From Typhlomys cinereus (taxonomy: Eukaryota > Chordata > Mammalia > Rodentia > Platacanthomyidae): a DNA stretch of 64,000 bases. Positions within the stretch are counted from its first letter, which is position 1. Each line of letters starts with the position of its first letter. The stretch covers positions 1,156,716 through 1,220,715 of the forward strand of contig JALPQD010000414.1 in the NCBI GenBank assembly GCA_023101885.1, in the 5' to 3' direction. The notes below the pieces were generated by a model, which saw only the letters and a list, made by a program, of their open reading frames with translations, was not told the DNA's origin and searched no databases. Made by a program: the position numbers and the translations under genes. Positions 32,721-44,425 of this stretch are shown in pieces.

Positions 32721-34595
32721 TTGAGAGAGCTATTGAGAAGAGAAGTGAACCCTGGCTTCCAAGTGCTCCCAAGCCACAGAGACTCTGAACATTTGGCCTC
32801 TCTCTCGCCCATGTTTTCGAAACCTGTAAGATGGGGAGCAGAGGTGATGACATGCATGCAGGAAGATGCCTCGGGAACCAATCTAACCCCTGCAGTGATT
32901 CATGGTGGGCCCCACTGCCCACCTACTCTCTCCCTAATATACCCCTCCCAATTGCTCCCTACCTACTGTATCACCTTAAGACGCCTGCAAAGAGGGAATG
33001 CAGGCAAAGAAGGAATAAGTCTTTCCTTTCTGTAGCCCATATTCCTCTCCACTTAACCTGGAAAATTGGCCAGCACCCACCTAACACAGTTGTTTCTTTT
33101 GGTATTAGAAAGGAAGTCTGGAACAAGAGGTGGGCTGCACTGGGGTATTGACTGCCATTCCTAAATGCAGGCTCCACCTCACAGTAACATAGACCCTTGG
33201 TATGTTTCCTTCGAGTTGGAAATATTCTTACCTGGAAATTTAGCTTCAACTTTTAAAAATCAGACTCCTTGAACCACCTTGGAGATGTACACAAAGCTTG
33301 GGATTGTAGACCTTCCAGAAAAGGAGTAAGACAAGGCTTAGTGGTTGCCTCTTTCCAACGCTGGCTACCTACTTAGCATTAGGAAGTGTTTTACGCTATC
33401 ATAGCCATCCTGTGCAAGGTGGCTTCCCATGAAACGTCATCGTTAGATTAAAAGGTATATTTGTGTGTTTAGGTAGCTGATGCTATGAGAAAGATATCGT
33501 TCTGACTGCCAGAAGAGACAGGATTTGACACAAGTCTTGGGTTTCAAATATCTAAGGAAACAGCGCAGCCCAGTGCTTGGCAACTGTCAGAAGTAAATGT
33601 TTACAAGACAAACAGTGATTCCCAATCAAGAACTGGGAGGCTTTGGGTTTCAGTGGGAATTAAATCCCTGAGGTGGGAGTTCCAGGGCTCAACCTTGCTT
33701 CTCATTCCAAGTCCTTCCAGGCAGGTCAGACATTGCTATGGGACCCTTCAAAGGACCCCCAGGAACCTCGGGAAGGTGACTTAGCTCGCCATGATGTGAT
33801 GGGCTCATTGTTGTTCTCAGAGACCATTTCTGGCAGGGGTTGACCCCTATCTCTGCCAACAGCCTCTCATGACTCAGAGCCTCAAATTTGCTTTAAACAG
33901 AGGGAAAAAGTCACTTTGGGGCTGAGGTTCTTGGCCTGACTGGGCTTCGGATAAACACAGTGCATGGCTATTTTGGTCTTCTGGGTTTTAAGAAGCAGCT
34001 GCTAAACTATGGCAAGAGCAAAGGGAAGCATGTTGGCCCAAATGTAAGGGAAGAGCTTCCGGTTCTTTTGGTGTTGGGAGAAAGCTAAGGCAATGTCCCA
34101 CAGAATGGAAGTGGCCTGCTAAGAGGGGGGTGGTAGGTAGGAGGATGGGAGGAGACAAGCACGCGTCTCCAGAAATCAGCTCTTGGCAAGGTCTGACCTC
34201 TAAAAGCACATGCTAGAAGTTTTATGTAGAGATTCCTACTCCTGAAAATATAACATCTTTATCACATGGATACATGATACCACATATCGTGAAAGTAAAA
34301 TATGATTTCTTAAGAGTCTGTTCTCCCTGTCTTTTTGATGCACTATACACCCACCCATTCCACAGAGTAAGCACCATGTCCGTGACTAATGTCCTCCCTC
34401 CCCAAGGCGCCATCTGTCCTTTGGAATCCACCTCAGGAACTGCTGAGTTCTGCCTGGTGTGGATTTACTGCTTTCTCAAGTGTGATCTGACTACAACATA
34501 AATCTAACAAGTTGTCTATACTAAACCAACAGCTTCTTTTTTTTTCTAAACCCAGCTTAAGACAAGTCTTCCAGTGCATTCTTAAATACTAAGGC
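32721..34595. other. 1.9 kb non-coding, unique-looking
   Basis: No gene or named repeat seen. Confidence 0.5.
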
Positions 34596-34673
34596 CTAGT
34601 GGAAGATCATTCACCTCATAGGTATAAGACTTTTAAGTTTGGTCCTCAACATCACACACACACACAGAGAGAC

Positions 34674-34706
<33 letters not shown>
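34596..34706 (+). mobile_element. ID-like fragment with CA and GA tail
   Basis: taaggcctagtggaagatca, cctcataggtataagac and gtttggtcctcaacatc are ID-like; followed by (CA)n at 34655-34666 and (GA)n at 34667-34706. Confidence 0.6.
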
Positions 34707-36335
34707 TACCATTTCTCAAATTCTAGCCTATCCCTGGAAGTACAGGTGGCCACCGTGCAAAACCAATTCACTTTCTTTCACAGTAAGTTGCCCTGTACCC
34801 ACCTGTGATCTCCATTGTTTGTCCTGTCTATAGTATTTACTGGGAGATACCTGCAAAGATACTGGGATAATGTCTGCAAAGATTCAGTCCTTGGCTGCAA
34901 CAAGTGTGACAGTCTTGTAAGTGTAATAAGTGAGTATTCGCAAAAGATCACCTGTGTCTCAAAAGAGTAACCCATTACTAGATGCCAGGGGATAAAACAG
35001 AATAAGCAAGCAAAAAAAGTTGTTGCCAGGAAAAAAAGGAACACATCCCTGTAAGTGCCCTAACCCTAGCACACCCCTAGCCCTACCCCTCCTGCAGAGT
35101 GTCAGACAAAGGGAGACCACCAGCCTTACTAATCATGGGGCCACTTGGCTCAGCAAACCCACACAGAGCTCACTGGAAGAACTAGGACTTGGTGAATGTG
35201 GGGATTTCTCAGCAAGACCACCAGGGTGAACCTAAGCTGAAAATCTAAAAGAACTGGTTTCTCGGTTGTCCGATATTTCTTCCCAAGAATTAACCCAGCA
35301 TCGCGATGGGATGCCTGACATAGTGAGCAGGGAGAAGATCTACTTTCTTCCTGATGATGCAAATAAATATGTGCTCAGCATGAAGTGGGCAGTCCAGAAA
35401 GGTAACCAAAGGCCTTAGAAGTCTTAGCAAGAAAAATCAGTCGCAGGACAGTTCAGCATTGTTGAAAGTGGACGAGCTGTTCGTAGCAAGGAAACATTAT
35501 ACAATACATTTTGAAGGAAAAAGTTGCATCCTGAAAAAAATAGAAGCATTAAATGTTTGCACCATTCTAACACCAGGAGGCCGCCTTCCACACTGAACAG
35601 GTGGTAGTTAGTGCATGCTCCCTGAGGAGGTCATGGGCTCAGAAAATGGGGCACGGTGGAGATGGAGTGCCACACAGGGCCCCAGTGGAAGTGAAGGAGT
35701 TAGGCTATACTTGTGGGGTCCTCTAAAGAATGACCTGGCTTGAGCTCAAGCAAGCAAGCTTCTTCTATCTCACCTTCCTTGTGAGGCACACTTTCCCTGT
35801 GAAATTAAAAGCATTTTTAGTGAATAGGGCTAAAGTACAAACCCTGTAACATTCCCTGCCCCTCGCCCAACCCCACTGCAGCTTCTTTGTGTGCATCCTG
35901 TCCCAATCAGCTGATTGCAAATGTTGCTTCTATTACCTGACTGCCTGCCTTTCCCCTCCCCTTGGGGACTGTGGTGCGTCAGCCTGTCAAAAGCAGTTTC
36001 TAACTGGACAGTGCTTGCAAAACATACCCCAGGCTCCAGGCTTGGTCCTTGGTCAGTGGAGTTGATGATCTCATTAGCTTTCTGTTGGTCCAAATCCTGC
36101 TGAGAGTTTGGTATGTGCTCTATGCTCTACAAGGGAGGATTCTCTCCTGCATCAAACTACTACGTCCATGTGTGTGAACTGTCATACTTGAATTGTGTAC
36201 ACTGTTGTGTGTGGATGCCTACATGCAACACCTGGGCTGTTGGCTTTGAAGCATTCAGTTTTTCTGACATGAACTCAATATCCTTGGAATGTGCTATTTA
36301 AGTGTTCCTGAATTTTCTACATGCTGTTTTTACAG
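34707..36335. other. 1.6 kb non-coding, unique-looking
   Basis: No repeat recognised. It ends with a possible splice acceptor: the tract gctgtttttacag has AG at 36334-36335. Confidence 0.5.
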
Positions 36336-36600
36336 GTCCATTCATTGGCAATGTGGCATAGTGAACAATCATGTTGGTTTTATATTCTTTTTTTAAAGAA
36401 ATGAATGTACATGTTACTAAGCAGATGAATAAATTATTGAAGAGATAGACTTTATTGTTAAAAATAAATCTATTTTATTTGTTGCATAAAGTGACTGTTC
36501 AAATTATAAGAATGTATATGGTCCTTATACATGTGGATGCTGAATATTTAAGTTCTGTTCAATATCAATGGATGTTCTCAAATAAAATATTTTAAGCCTC
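36336..36600 (+). other. 3'-UTR-like segment with polyadenylation signals
   Basis: AATAAA motifs at 36428-36433, about 36463-36468 and 36581-36586 on the + strand, inside AT-rich repeat-free sequence. A T-rich and then GT-rich stretch (gttgtgataagtggtgaatg, near 36635) follows the last one. Could be an alternative Adra1a last exon, a non-coding RNA 3' end or just AT-rich DNA. Confidence 0.35.
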
Positions 36601-37040
36601 TTTCTTTAAATGTAATGCTGTCATTCTTCAGTTGTGATAAGTGGTGAATGTGTCTGTGGATAGTTGAAACGAGGAGACTTCGCACTCTGTCTACTTATTG
36701 GTCATGTGGTATGCAGGCTGACCACATTCACGCCACAGGTCAGAACCAGCGTGGGACTGGTTTAGAGGCAAGCAAGCAGGAAAGAAAGTAATGGCAGTCA
36801 GAAGTAGTGCACTAGCTGAGTTCAGAACATGGTACATCAAATGACCCAAAGTCAAGACAAAGAGCTAGAAGTGCTAGTGGTCAGCAAAGCTCATGAGAGT
36901 CCAGTCCAGGGAGAATTCTGCTGCAGGGTGGTCTTGTCTGAACACTCATAATCTGAGGACCTCGGGAGTAATATTTTCCCTCAGGGCTAGTTTTTGAGTC
37001 CTGTTCCTCCAGTGGAACTTCTTAGCAATGTGGTGAGCTC
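36601..37040. other. non-coding, no recognised element
   Basis: Nothing further seen apart from the GT-rich stretch noted above. Confidence 0.5.
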
Positions 37041-37044
37041 CCTA

Positions 37045-37205
37045 GGGACATGAACTCTGGAATCAGATTGTCTGGAAGCCATTCAGATGCCAAATTCCCC
37101 CAACTACCAGCCACCAATGTGATTCAAATCAGTCGGCCTTTCGGCAATCTTCATTTTCTCTTCTCAAAGGTGGGGATGGTAACTGTGTATCTCTGGGTTT
37201 GTCAC
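37045..37205 (+). mobile_element. MIR SINE
   Basis: gaactctggaatcagattgt, gattcaaatcagtcggcc (in place of the usual conserved core), cttcattttctcttctcaaa and gtggggatggtaactgtg follow the MIR order on the plus strand. Confidence 0.7.
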
Positions 37206-37254
37206 TTTTCCTAATGTTGTGACCTGCCAAGGAGGAACTTGAAGGTACATGGGT

Positions 37255-37535
37255 ATATGTTGGCTCACAGTTTGGGGGATGCATGGTGCATCCATCGTGG
37301 TGGAGTACATCGTGGTGCAGAAGACAAGGCAGCAGAAGCATGAGGCAGCTGAGCATACTTTCTTTTGTACTTAGGAAACAAGAGTCTACTAGACAGGAAG
37401 TAAGGCCAGGCTGTGAAACCTTAGCCCATACTCCTAAGAAGCAACTTCCTGCAGGTTTCACAATTCTTCAATAGAACCACCAGGCTGGAGCCACATGTCA
37501 AACAAAGAGCCTGTGGGGGCCGTTTCCCATCAAGC
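37255..37535. mobile_element. family B repeat
   Basis: atgttggctcacagtttggg, catcgtggtggagtacat, aaccaccaggctggagccac and agagcctgtgggggccg. Head and tail blocks as in other family B copies. Confidence 0.6.
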
Positions 37536-37599
37536 CACACTTACTAAAATAATGAACTAAGCTGTGCATGTCGTGTTAAGGGAAATGCTCTATGGTTCG

Positions 37600-37930
37600 A
37601 ATTTGAAGCACCCTTAGAGGCTCATGTTTTGAATGATTGACCCTCAGCTGGAGGCTCTATCTGGAGAGATTGTGGAGGCTATGGGAGGTGCTTGGCTGGT
37701 GGAAGTGGGTCCCTAGAGCGGGCCTTTGAAGCATAAACCTGATCCTTGGTCACCAAACACTCTTTGCTTCCTGGTCTACCAGACACTCTTTGCTTCCTGG
37801 TCTACCAGACACTCTTTGCTTCCTGGTCTACTATGATTTGGACAGATTCTGACACTGACTGAGCTGTGCCACCATGCTTTTTCCACCATGATGAACTGAA
37901 GCCACTGAAACCATGAGCCAAAAGAAATCC
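37600..37930. mobile_element. old rodent repeat with internal triplication
   Basis: gaggctatgggaggtgcttg, gctggtggaagtgggtccct, ccaccatgatgaactgaagc and cactgaaaccatgagccaaa match the layout of a common rodent repeat that I cannot name. It carries three tandem 26-bp units at 37753-37830. Confidence 0.55.
37753..37830. repeat. 26-bp unit, three tandem copies
   Basis: Units 37753-37778, 37779-37804 and 37805-37830 (cca-acactctttgcttcc, then tggtcta). Units two and three are identical; unit one differs by a single base (a for g). Confidence 0.97.
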
Positions 37931-38082
37931 TGAACATAAATGGATATACAACAGACTATAGCAAATGATACGAAATGGACAAAGTCTCAAATCATTTTTG
38001 CTAACAACAGGAAAAAGACAAATGTATCTACTTTCTCTAGTCAATATAATCCTTCAAATCTTAGCTAGATCCAAAAAAAGAG

Positions 38083-38221
38083 AGAGACAGAGGGAGGGAG
38101 GGAAGAGAAAGAAGGAGGGAGGGAGGGAGGGAGGGGGGGAGAGAGAGAGGGAGGAAGGAAGGAAGGAAGGAAGGAAGGAAGGAAGGAAGGAAGGAAGGAA
38201 GGAAGGAAGGAAGGAAGGAAG
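38083..38221. repeat. GGGA/GGAA purine microsatellite
   Basis: An all-purine tract: ga units, then ggga units, then about 18 pure ggaa units from about 38150. It sits inside the old L1 coding sequence. Confidence 0.97.
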
Positions 38222-39458
38222 GGGCTATAAACAAGAAAAGAAGAAGTCAGATATTGCTGTTTTCAGATCATGCAATCCTATATGTAAGAGATCCTAATGA
38301 TCCCATAAATACTGTCAGAAAAATAACAGGATATAAAAAATATACAGTAACTTTGCTATATATTAATACAGTAGCTTTGCTATATATTAATACAAATATG
38401 CTAAGAAAGAAATCAGAGAAACAATCCTACTTACAAAAGGATCAAAAAAGAAAAAGAAAACAAGCATAACCAAAAAAAAGCCTTCCAAGGAAATGAAAGA
38501 CCTCTGTCATGAAAATCTTCAATCAAGACAGCTTTAGAAGGTAGAAAGACCTCCACGGTTCACAGAGAGTCAGAATTAATAGTGAGAATGTCCATTACCA
38601 AAAGTATTCTTCAGATTCAATATAGTCCTCCTCAAAATTCTAATAATAATTCTCACATAAACAGAAAGCAATATGGAAGCACAAAAGACCCTGGATAGAC
38701 AACACAACTCTGAGGTGTTGGGGGGAGGGACAGAAAGCATCACCACACTCAATCTCAAGTTACACAACAAAGTGGTATTTGCAGAAATGGCATGATACTG
38801 GCATGAACACAGACACACAAGTCGGAGAATCCGAACAGAGGATACAGAATTCAACCCATACAACTAGAGCCACCTGATTTCTTACAAAGTCGACAACAAC
38901 ATGTGTTCCATGGAAGGCGGCTTCTTCCACCAGTGGTGCTGAGAAAGCTGGACATCCACACACGTAGGAAGGTAGATTACATCCTGTCTCTCGTCCTACG
39001 GGAAACATTTCTTCATGTGGATTAAATACTTTCATGGAAGACCTGTATTATCCAGCTGCTGGAAGAAGCCATAGGGAGAATTTCCAAGATGCAGGTACAG
39101 GTAAGATCTTCTGAAGAGAACTTCCTTAGCTCAGGAATAATGCTAAGAATTGACAAGTGGGATTTCATGGAATCCAAAAGCTTCTGCACAGAAAGGAGAT
39201 AATAAAATAAAGAAGAGTCTACACAATGAGAGAAAAGTCTCCATGAGTTGTGAATACAACAGAGCATTAAGACCTAGTATATAAAAAACTCAACCTAATG
39301 GATGAGCTAATGAATGTATATACTTCCAAAAGGTGAAGTGCTAATGGCTAATAAACATGAAAATTGGTCAGCATCTTTAACCATCAGGGAAATGGACATT
39401 AAACCTACATTAAGATTCCCCAGTCAGAATGACTACCATCAAGAAAATAAAACATTAA

Positions 39459-39666
39459 GAGCCAGAAAGATGGCTCAGAGTTGAGTCTCTGCCTTGAAAA
39501 CAGAAAGTCCCAAGTTCTGATACCAGATCCCACAATGGTGGTGGCCTGTCCTTCCAGGGATGGAAGGCAGAGCCTAGGAAACCCCAGAGCAAAGCGAAAA
39601 GGAGTTAGAGTAATCCAGGATGATTCCCAAAGTCAACTCTTGGGACCTCCACAGGCACACACAGTG

Positions 39667-39712
<46 letters not shown>

Positions 39713-39720
39713 ATGCACAA
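39459..39720 (+). mobile_element. S-SINE inserted in the old L1
   Basis: gagccagaaagatggctcag, gtctctgccttgaaaacaga, agcaaagcgaaaaggagtta, gtaatccaggatgattccca and a pure (CA)n tail at about 39669-39708. Flanked by agaaaataaaacattaa (39442-39458) and agaaaatataacattaa (39721-39737), a 17-bp target duplication with one mismatch. Confidence 0.93.
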
Positions 39721-40245
39721 AGAAAATATAACATTAAATTTTGGCAATGTGTACAGAAGGGAGCCCCTTATACTATGACTGGTCCAGTTACTATGGAAAT
39801 CAATATAGTGGACCTTCAGAAAGGAAAAGATAGAACTACTGTATGATCCAACTATACCATTTCAGAGTATACAGCTTAAGGATCCTAAAACAGCATACCA
39901 CAAAGATAACTGAACACCCACATTAGTCATAATATTCATAATTATTCATAATAGCTAAGTTATGGAATCAATCTAGTGTCCATTCACAGATGAATGAATA
40001 AAGAAGACATAATATACATACATGTAGGAATTTTATTCATCCATAAATAACTTAGGCCATTTGCTGGGAAATAGATACAAATAGATACAACCTGAGGTCA
40101 CCATAAGCAAAATAAGCCAGGCTCAAAAAGACACCTTTGGGGAAGGAGGAAGACAAAGAGGATGAGAGAAGCAAGAAGGGGAGAAGGGAAAAGATGGGGT
40201 GAATGTGGTCAATGTATACATTATATTTGAAAGATATTTTCTTTA

Positions 40246-40924
40246 TGAAACCTAGTGCCACATGTAAAAAGAATTTAAAGAATGGCAAATCTTTATCTGT
40301 GCTCAATTCCTAAGTAAAGTGCCCTTTCTGAAGTACATGCGAAAAGATGAGTCTGTTTCAGATATTACCCAGTCCAAATCTTCCTGATTGAGAGTTTTGT
40401 TACTGTTTCAGAATCCAAAGGCTCTAAATGGACATTCTGCCCCCTTTCATTTTAGTTTTAACGGGAGTATTTAATGATTCTGCGAACCAGTTTTCTCTGA
40501 GACTCCTAATGCTAAATCACTCTTCCACACAATCATTATTATCACTTCTGTTTCTAAATGCAAATTGCTTCCAATGTAATTTATAAAAAAAATTATTACT
40601 CTGTGATGTCGATGGAGGCAAGAAAAATTATTCTCCCCATACTCCTCATTTTTTCAATTTCAAACATAATTTATGCATGTGCTGTGCTAATTAAGTAAAA
40701 ATTCTGCCATCATAAGGTTGGAAAAAGTTGGAATAAGCTCTGGGTTCTGAAGGCAACCATGCACCAACCATACAGCTTCTTTCTTAGAAAACCATACCAG
40801 AAAGACAAGAACCAAATGGGAAACATTTGGTCTTCATTAACCCCCAAAAAAGTATGTTCCCAGGTCTCTGCTAAGTTGAGCTGTTCTGACTCTCAGGATT
40901 TCCTAACTTGATTTGCTTGAATCT
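40246..40924. other. AT-rich repeat-free block, possible conserved element
   Basis: No repeat seen at 40380-40720. The stretch has several homeodomain-type ATTA cores and octamer-like atgcaaat (40558-40565), and reads unlike the surrounding repeats. No coding frame. Confidence 0.35.
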
Positions 40925-40939
40925 AAAATGTCTAGAACT

Positions 40940-41172
40940 GGGCTGGACAGATGGACCAAGGGTTAAGTCTCCACCTCACAAGCAGAAGGTCTTGAGTTCA
41001 GATCACAGATCTCACATTAAAAGCACCAGGTAGAAATGAAGGCAGCCCTTGCTTCCAGCTTTGGAAGACGGAGCCTGGGAAATCCCAGAGTGAAGCAAAA
41101 AGGAGGTAGAAGCAATCCAGGATGATTCCCCAAGTCACCCTTGGTCTTCCGCAGGGACACACAGTGCCCTCT

Positions 41173-41208
<36 letters not shown>

Positions 41209-41227
41209 TGCAAAAATAATAAGTTTT
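40940..41227 (+). mobile_element. S-SINE copy with target duplication
   Basis: gggctggacagatggaccaa, gtcttgagttcagatcacag, agtgaagcaaaaaggaggta, caatccaggatgattcccca, then (CA)n at 41176-41204. Flanks aaaatgtctagaact (40925-40939) and aaaatgtccagaatt (41228-41242) differ at two of 15 bases. Confidence 0.93.
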
Positions 41228-41544
41228 AAAATGTCCAGAATTAAGAATGCTGTGGCCTAAATGATTATTTCCACCCCCCTCCAAAAAAAAATCCTGTGCT
41301 GAAATCCATTCTTCAGTGTGAATGTATTTGGGAGCAAGGCCCTTAGAAGGAAATTAGGCCATGAGCAAAGAACCTTCTAGCAAAGGACTTGTGCCTGTCT
41401 GACACCCCAAGTACTAGGGAAAGAGATAGTGGCAGAGGACAGCCAAAGAGAAAGGAAGGCAGGAGAGCCAAAGGAGAAAGGCGGACACAAAGCATGGCTT
41501 ATGCAAGAGGGGAAACATCGTACTGAAACTCACCACTTGTACAA

Positions 41545-41885
41545 TCTCCATTGTCAATTTGATGGGATTTAGAGTCACCATGGTAACAGACCTCTGACCA
41601 TGTCCCTGAGGAAGTTTCTAGACTGATTGTGTTAATTGGGGTAGGAAGAGCTACCCTCATGTGGGTAGCATGATTCCATGGGCCCAGGTCCTGGGCTGAA
41701 GAGATGAACAGGAGATAAGCACCAACATTCATCCCTCTCTGCAGAAGCAACGTGCCACGCCTTCCCCACCTTGATGGACCATACTCTCAAACTGTGATTC
41801 AAAATAACCCTTTCCTCCTTTAAGTTGCTTTTGTGAGGTATTTTATTCCAGCTACACATAGAGCAACTAATAAAATTAGCATGTG
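41545..41885 (+). mobile_element. family A interspersed repeat, plus
   Basis: tgtcaatttgatgggattta, gactgattgtgttaattggg, gtgggtagcatgattccat, aaaataaccctttcctcctt, taagttgcttttgtgaggta, ttttattccagctacaca. The most complete view of the family A 3' end. Confidence 0.75.
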
Positions 41886-42800
41886 TGAATAACTATAGTC
41901 AATAATACTATAGCAAAACTACTAAAAAAAATTAAAAAGACCACCCCCAAAGAGTCCCCTCACCCATTCTGGCATGTGAAGTTGCATCACCATAGCATCT
42001 TATGAGAGCAGGAACAGGCCCTGACCAGACACCAAATCTGCGCTGTGCTTCTAGACTTCTCAACCTCCTGAAATAGATTTTTGTCCTTATAAGCTGCCCA
42101 TTTATGGTATTTTCTTATAGTGGCCCAGGCTAAAACACCAAAACCCACATCCACACCGTTCATCATGTAAGGTGTGGTCGCTGCAGTTGCGAGCAAGATC
42201 TTGGCCAAGTCTACTCCAGAACTGAAGTCCTGATCACAGAACCACTGAGATGGGTACATGAGTAAGCGGTGGGCTTCTCTGAGCTAAGAAGAGAAGGTCC
42301 AAAGACCACCAGCCAGATGCACCTTGCTTCTTGGCACAGGACATCAGAGGGACGTAAGGGCCAAAGGCAGCAGCTAAGCCCCAGGCACAAGGCTCTTCCT
42401 CTCTGTGTGCAGATGTTAGAAGAGAGGAGCGGGGAGGAGAAGAAAAGAGGAGAGGGAGGGGGAAAGTAAAGGAAAGAGGGGAAGAGGAAATGAAAGACAG
42501 AAGAGAAGGGGAGGTCTGCCCTTCCCACAACCATATAAAAGTCACATGAAGGTTCACATTGAAAAGCAGCCCTTCCAGATTTCTAGCCATGACCATCATT
42601 TCCTGCGAACTCATTCACTCGGCACATTCCTATCTCACATCTCCTATACACCCAACATCATCTCCACACACACTACAGAACAGCGTAGGGAGAAAAGAGC
42701 TCTGGCCACAAAGCTCGCATCCTGGACATTTTCCACAAATGGTCTATGAACATGCCAATACATAGATCTTAAAAAAAGATCTTCGTTAAAACAGTATTTG
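41886..42800. other. non-coding with purine-rich tract
   Basis: A purine-rich low-complexity stretch lies at about 42415-42510. No gene recognised. Confidence 0.5.
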
Positions 42801-42966
42801 GGGGCTGGAGAGATGGCTCGCAAACAAAAGGACCCAAGTTCAGATACCAGATCCTACATAAAAACACCCAGTAGAATTGGCAATGAACTGCACTTGCAGG
42901 CCCGGAAGGTGAAACCTGGGAAACCTCAGAGCAAAGCCATAAGAAGGTAGAGCAACCCAGGAGGAT
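42801..42966 (+). mobile_element. S-SINE copy, truncated at its 3' end
   Basis: gggggctggagagatggctc, a deletion in the anticodon-arm region, cccaagttcagataccagat, agcaaagccataagaaggta, gcaacccaggaggatt; the CA tail is missing. Confidence 0.85.
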
Positions 42967-43340
42967 TAAATGAACAGTTTTCTGACTGTGACTTAGCTGC
43001 ATTTTCACAGGCCAGTGATTGAGCAAATGGAGAGTCATGTTGATTGTGGACTCCTGGGCTCCGGCTGTTATAAACACACCACGAAGCTAAAGCACACTGC
43101 AATCTTCCCTTTGGAAAATCACACTTCGGCATTAGAAGTTTTACCAAATGATTTTGAAGGCTCATCTTTGAGTTCTAGCATTTCAAAGGGCCATAAACTT
43201 ATTTCAAACATTTGTGAAACTTTTCTGAGGTTCCTTTAGGGTCAGCGCATGTGGTAACTCCCCCCCCCCCAAAGCCCTTTATTTACTTACAGCCATGATT
43301 AGTACCAGGCTTGACCACAGTGGCAATCAGCCTGTGTGGT
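42967..43340. other. non-coding, no recognised element
   Basis: Short C run at about 43261-43270; otherwise nothing. Confidence 0.5.
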
Positions 43341-43344
43341 TGCT

Positions 43345-43745
43345 GATAAAATCACCATCGAGGGGCTTAACCCCTTAAGGGGTTTATTCTCTTACCATTG
43401 TCCAGTTACACTTCTTAGTCCAGCTTGATGGGAGAGCACACACCGACACCAGGGCCGAGGGAACTGGTCACACCATCTCTACATAACAACCGAGAGAGGG
43501 ACAATCCTTACTTGCCAGAGCAGCATGTCTAGCCAACTATACACAAGGATGCCAACTTCCTCAGTCAGCGTCCTATATTTTATTCACCTGTCCAGGGCCT
43601 AGTCCTGCCTGCTAGGCTGGGCCTTCCCCATCAGCTAAACAATCTCCCACAGGTTTGCTCTGGGGCTTAACTCAACTACTAATTCTTTACAAATGTGCCC
43701 AGAGCTCAAGCCCTCAACTATCAAGATGACACCTGTGTATGACAA
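43345..43745 (-). mobile_element. family A interspersed repeat, inverted
   Basis: Inverted: ttagtccagcttgatgggag, cagggccgagggaactggtc, gggccttccccatcagctaa, acaatctcccacaggtttgc and caagatgacacctgtgtatg. Confidence 0.7.
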
Positions 43746-44128
43746 CCATGAAAGCCCTTTGCAATGTGAAAAGTGAACCTCGTTGGCAGAGGGCAGCCTC
43801 AGAAGACCCTGCTACTGGGGTCCACGGATGACGATTGCCAGTGCCATAGCCATGCAGCCCTGTTGTCCTATGGGCCAAATGCAAGTCGGAGATGGCAAAC
43901 CACTGTGAAAAGTCACTCTGAATACAATTGCATCAGCAATTTCTAAACTCTATTCGAGCAGTGCAGTTCTTTCATCGGATGAACATTGCAACCAGATGCC
44001 TGTGTGCAAAACAAAGGAAAATGGAGACAATTTGGAATGATGTAGGGAGAGAGGAAACCCCAAGCACTCAGACGCACATGCAAAATCTCAAAGCGCTGAA
44101 GGAAATGCTCCCAGGGAGGAGTCTAGAA
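43746..44128. other. non-coding, no recognised element
   Basis: Nothing supported. Confidence 0.5.
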
Positions 44129-44129
44129 G

Positions 44130-44425
44130 ACTTAGGAGGTGGCTTGTAGTCTATCAAGTGCTTGTGCTGCAAGAGTGAAGCTTTGGTTCCAAGTGCCTAC
44201 ATTAAAGGGGAGGGGCAGGCTCCTAGCACACACCTGTAATCCCAGCACTAGGGAGGTGGGGATAGATGTACCCCAGCAATTTGCTGGCCAACTAGCGTAG
44301 GCAAATCAGAAACCTGGGCTCAGCAAGATATAGTGTCTCAAAAAATAAGATGGAGGGTGATTGAGAGATATCACCCCTGACCTTCACATAGCAGGCACAC
44401 AGACATACACACACGCACACCACTT
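44130..44425 (+). mobile_element. B4 SINE
   Basis: ID-like head (caagtgcttgtgctgcaaga, gctttggttccaagtgcc) then a clear B1 body: cacacctgtaatcccagcac, tagggaggtggggatagatg, and a cacac tail. Confidence 0.8.

Larger units (their letters stand above)
37950..40245 (+). mobile_element. old L1 ORF2 3' half plus 3' UTR
   Basis: Text follows L1 ORF2 from the reverse transcriptase thumb region (gaaatggacaaagtctcaaa, tcatttttgctaacaacagg) through tgcagaaatggcatgatact, caactagagccacctgattt, agaatgactaccatcaag and gtgtccattcacagatgaat to a purine-rich 3' UTR at 40130-40200. It is interrupted by a GGAA microsatellite (38083-38221) and by an S-SINE (39459-39720). Multiple stops; no functional frame. A 24-bp tandem pair lies at 38347-38394. 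Confidence 0.85.

Noticed and set aside
32239..32922. Longest open frame in the window (227 codons, minus strand)
   Set aside because: It crosses a B4 SINE, a degenerate CA/ACATG tract (giving Cys/Val/Met-rich text) and repeat R1 copy 2. No domain, and it is not one evolutionary unit.
37965..38297. Open frame rich in Gly, Arg, Lys, Glu
   Set aside because: Translation of a GGGA/GGAA microsatellite within an old L1.
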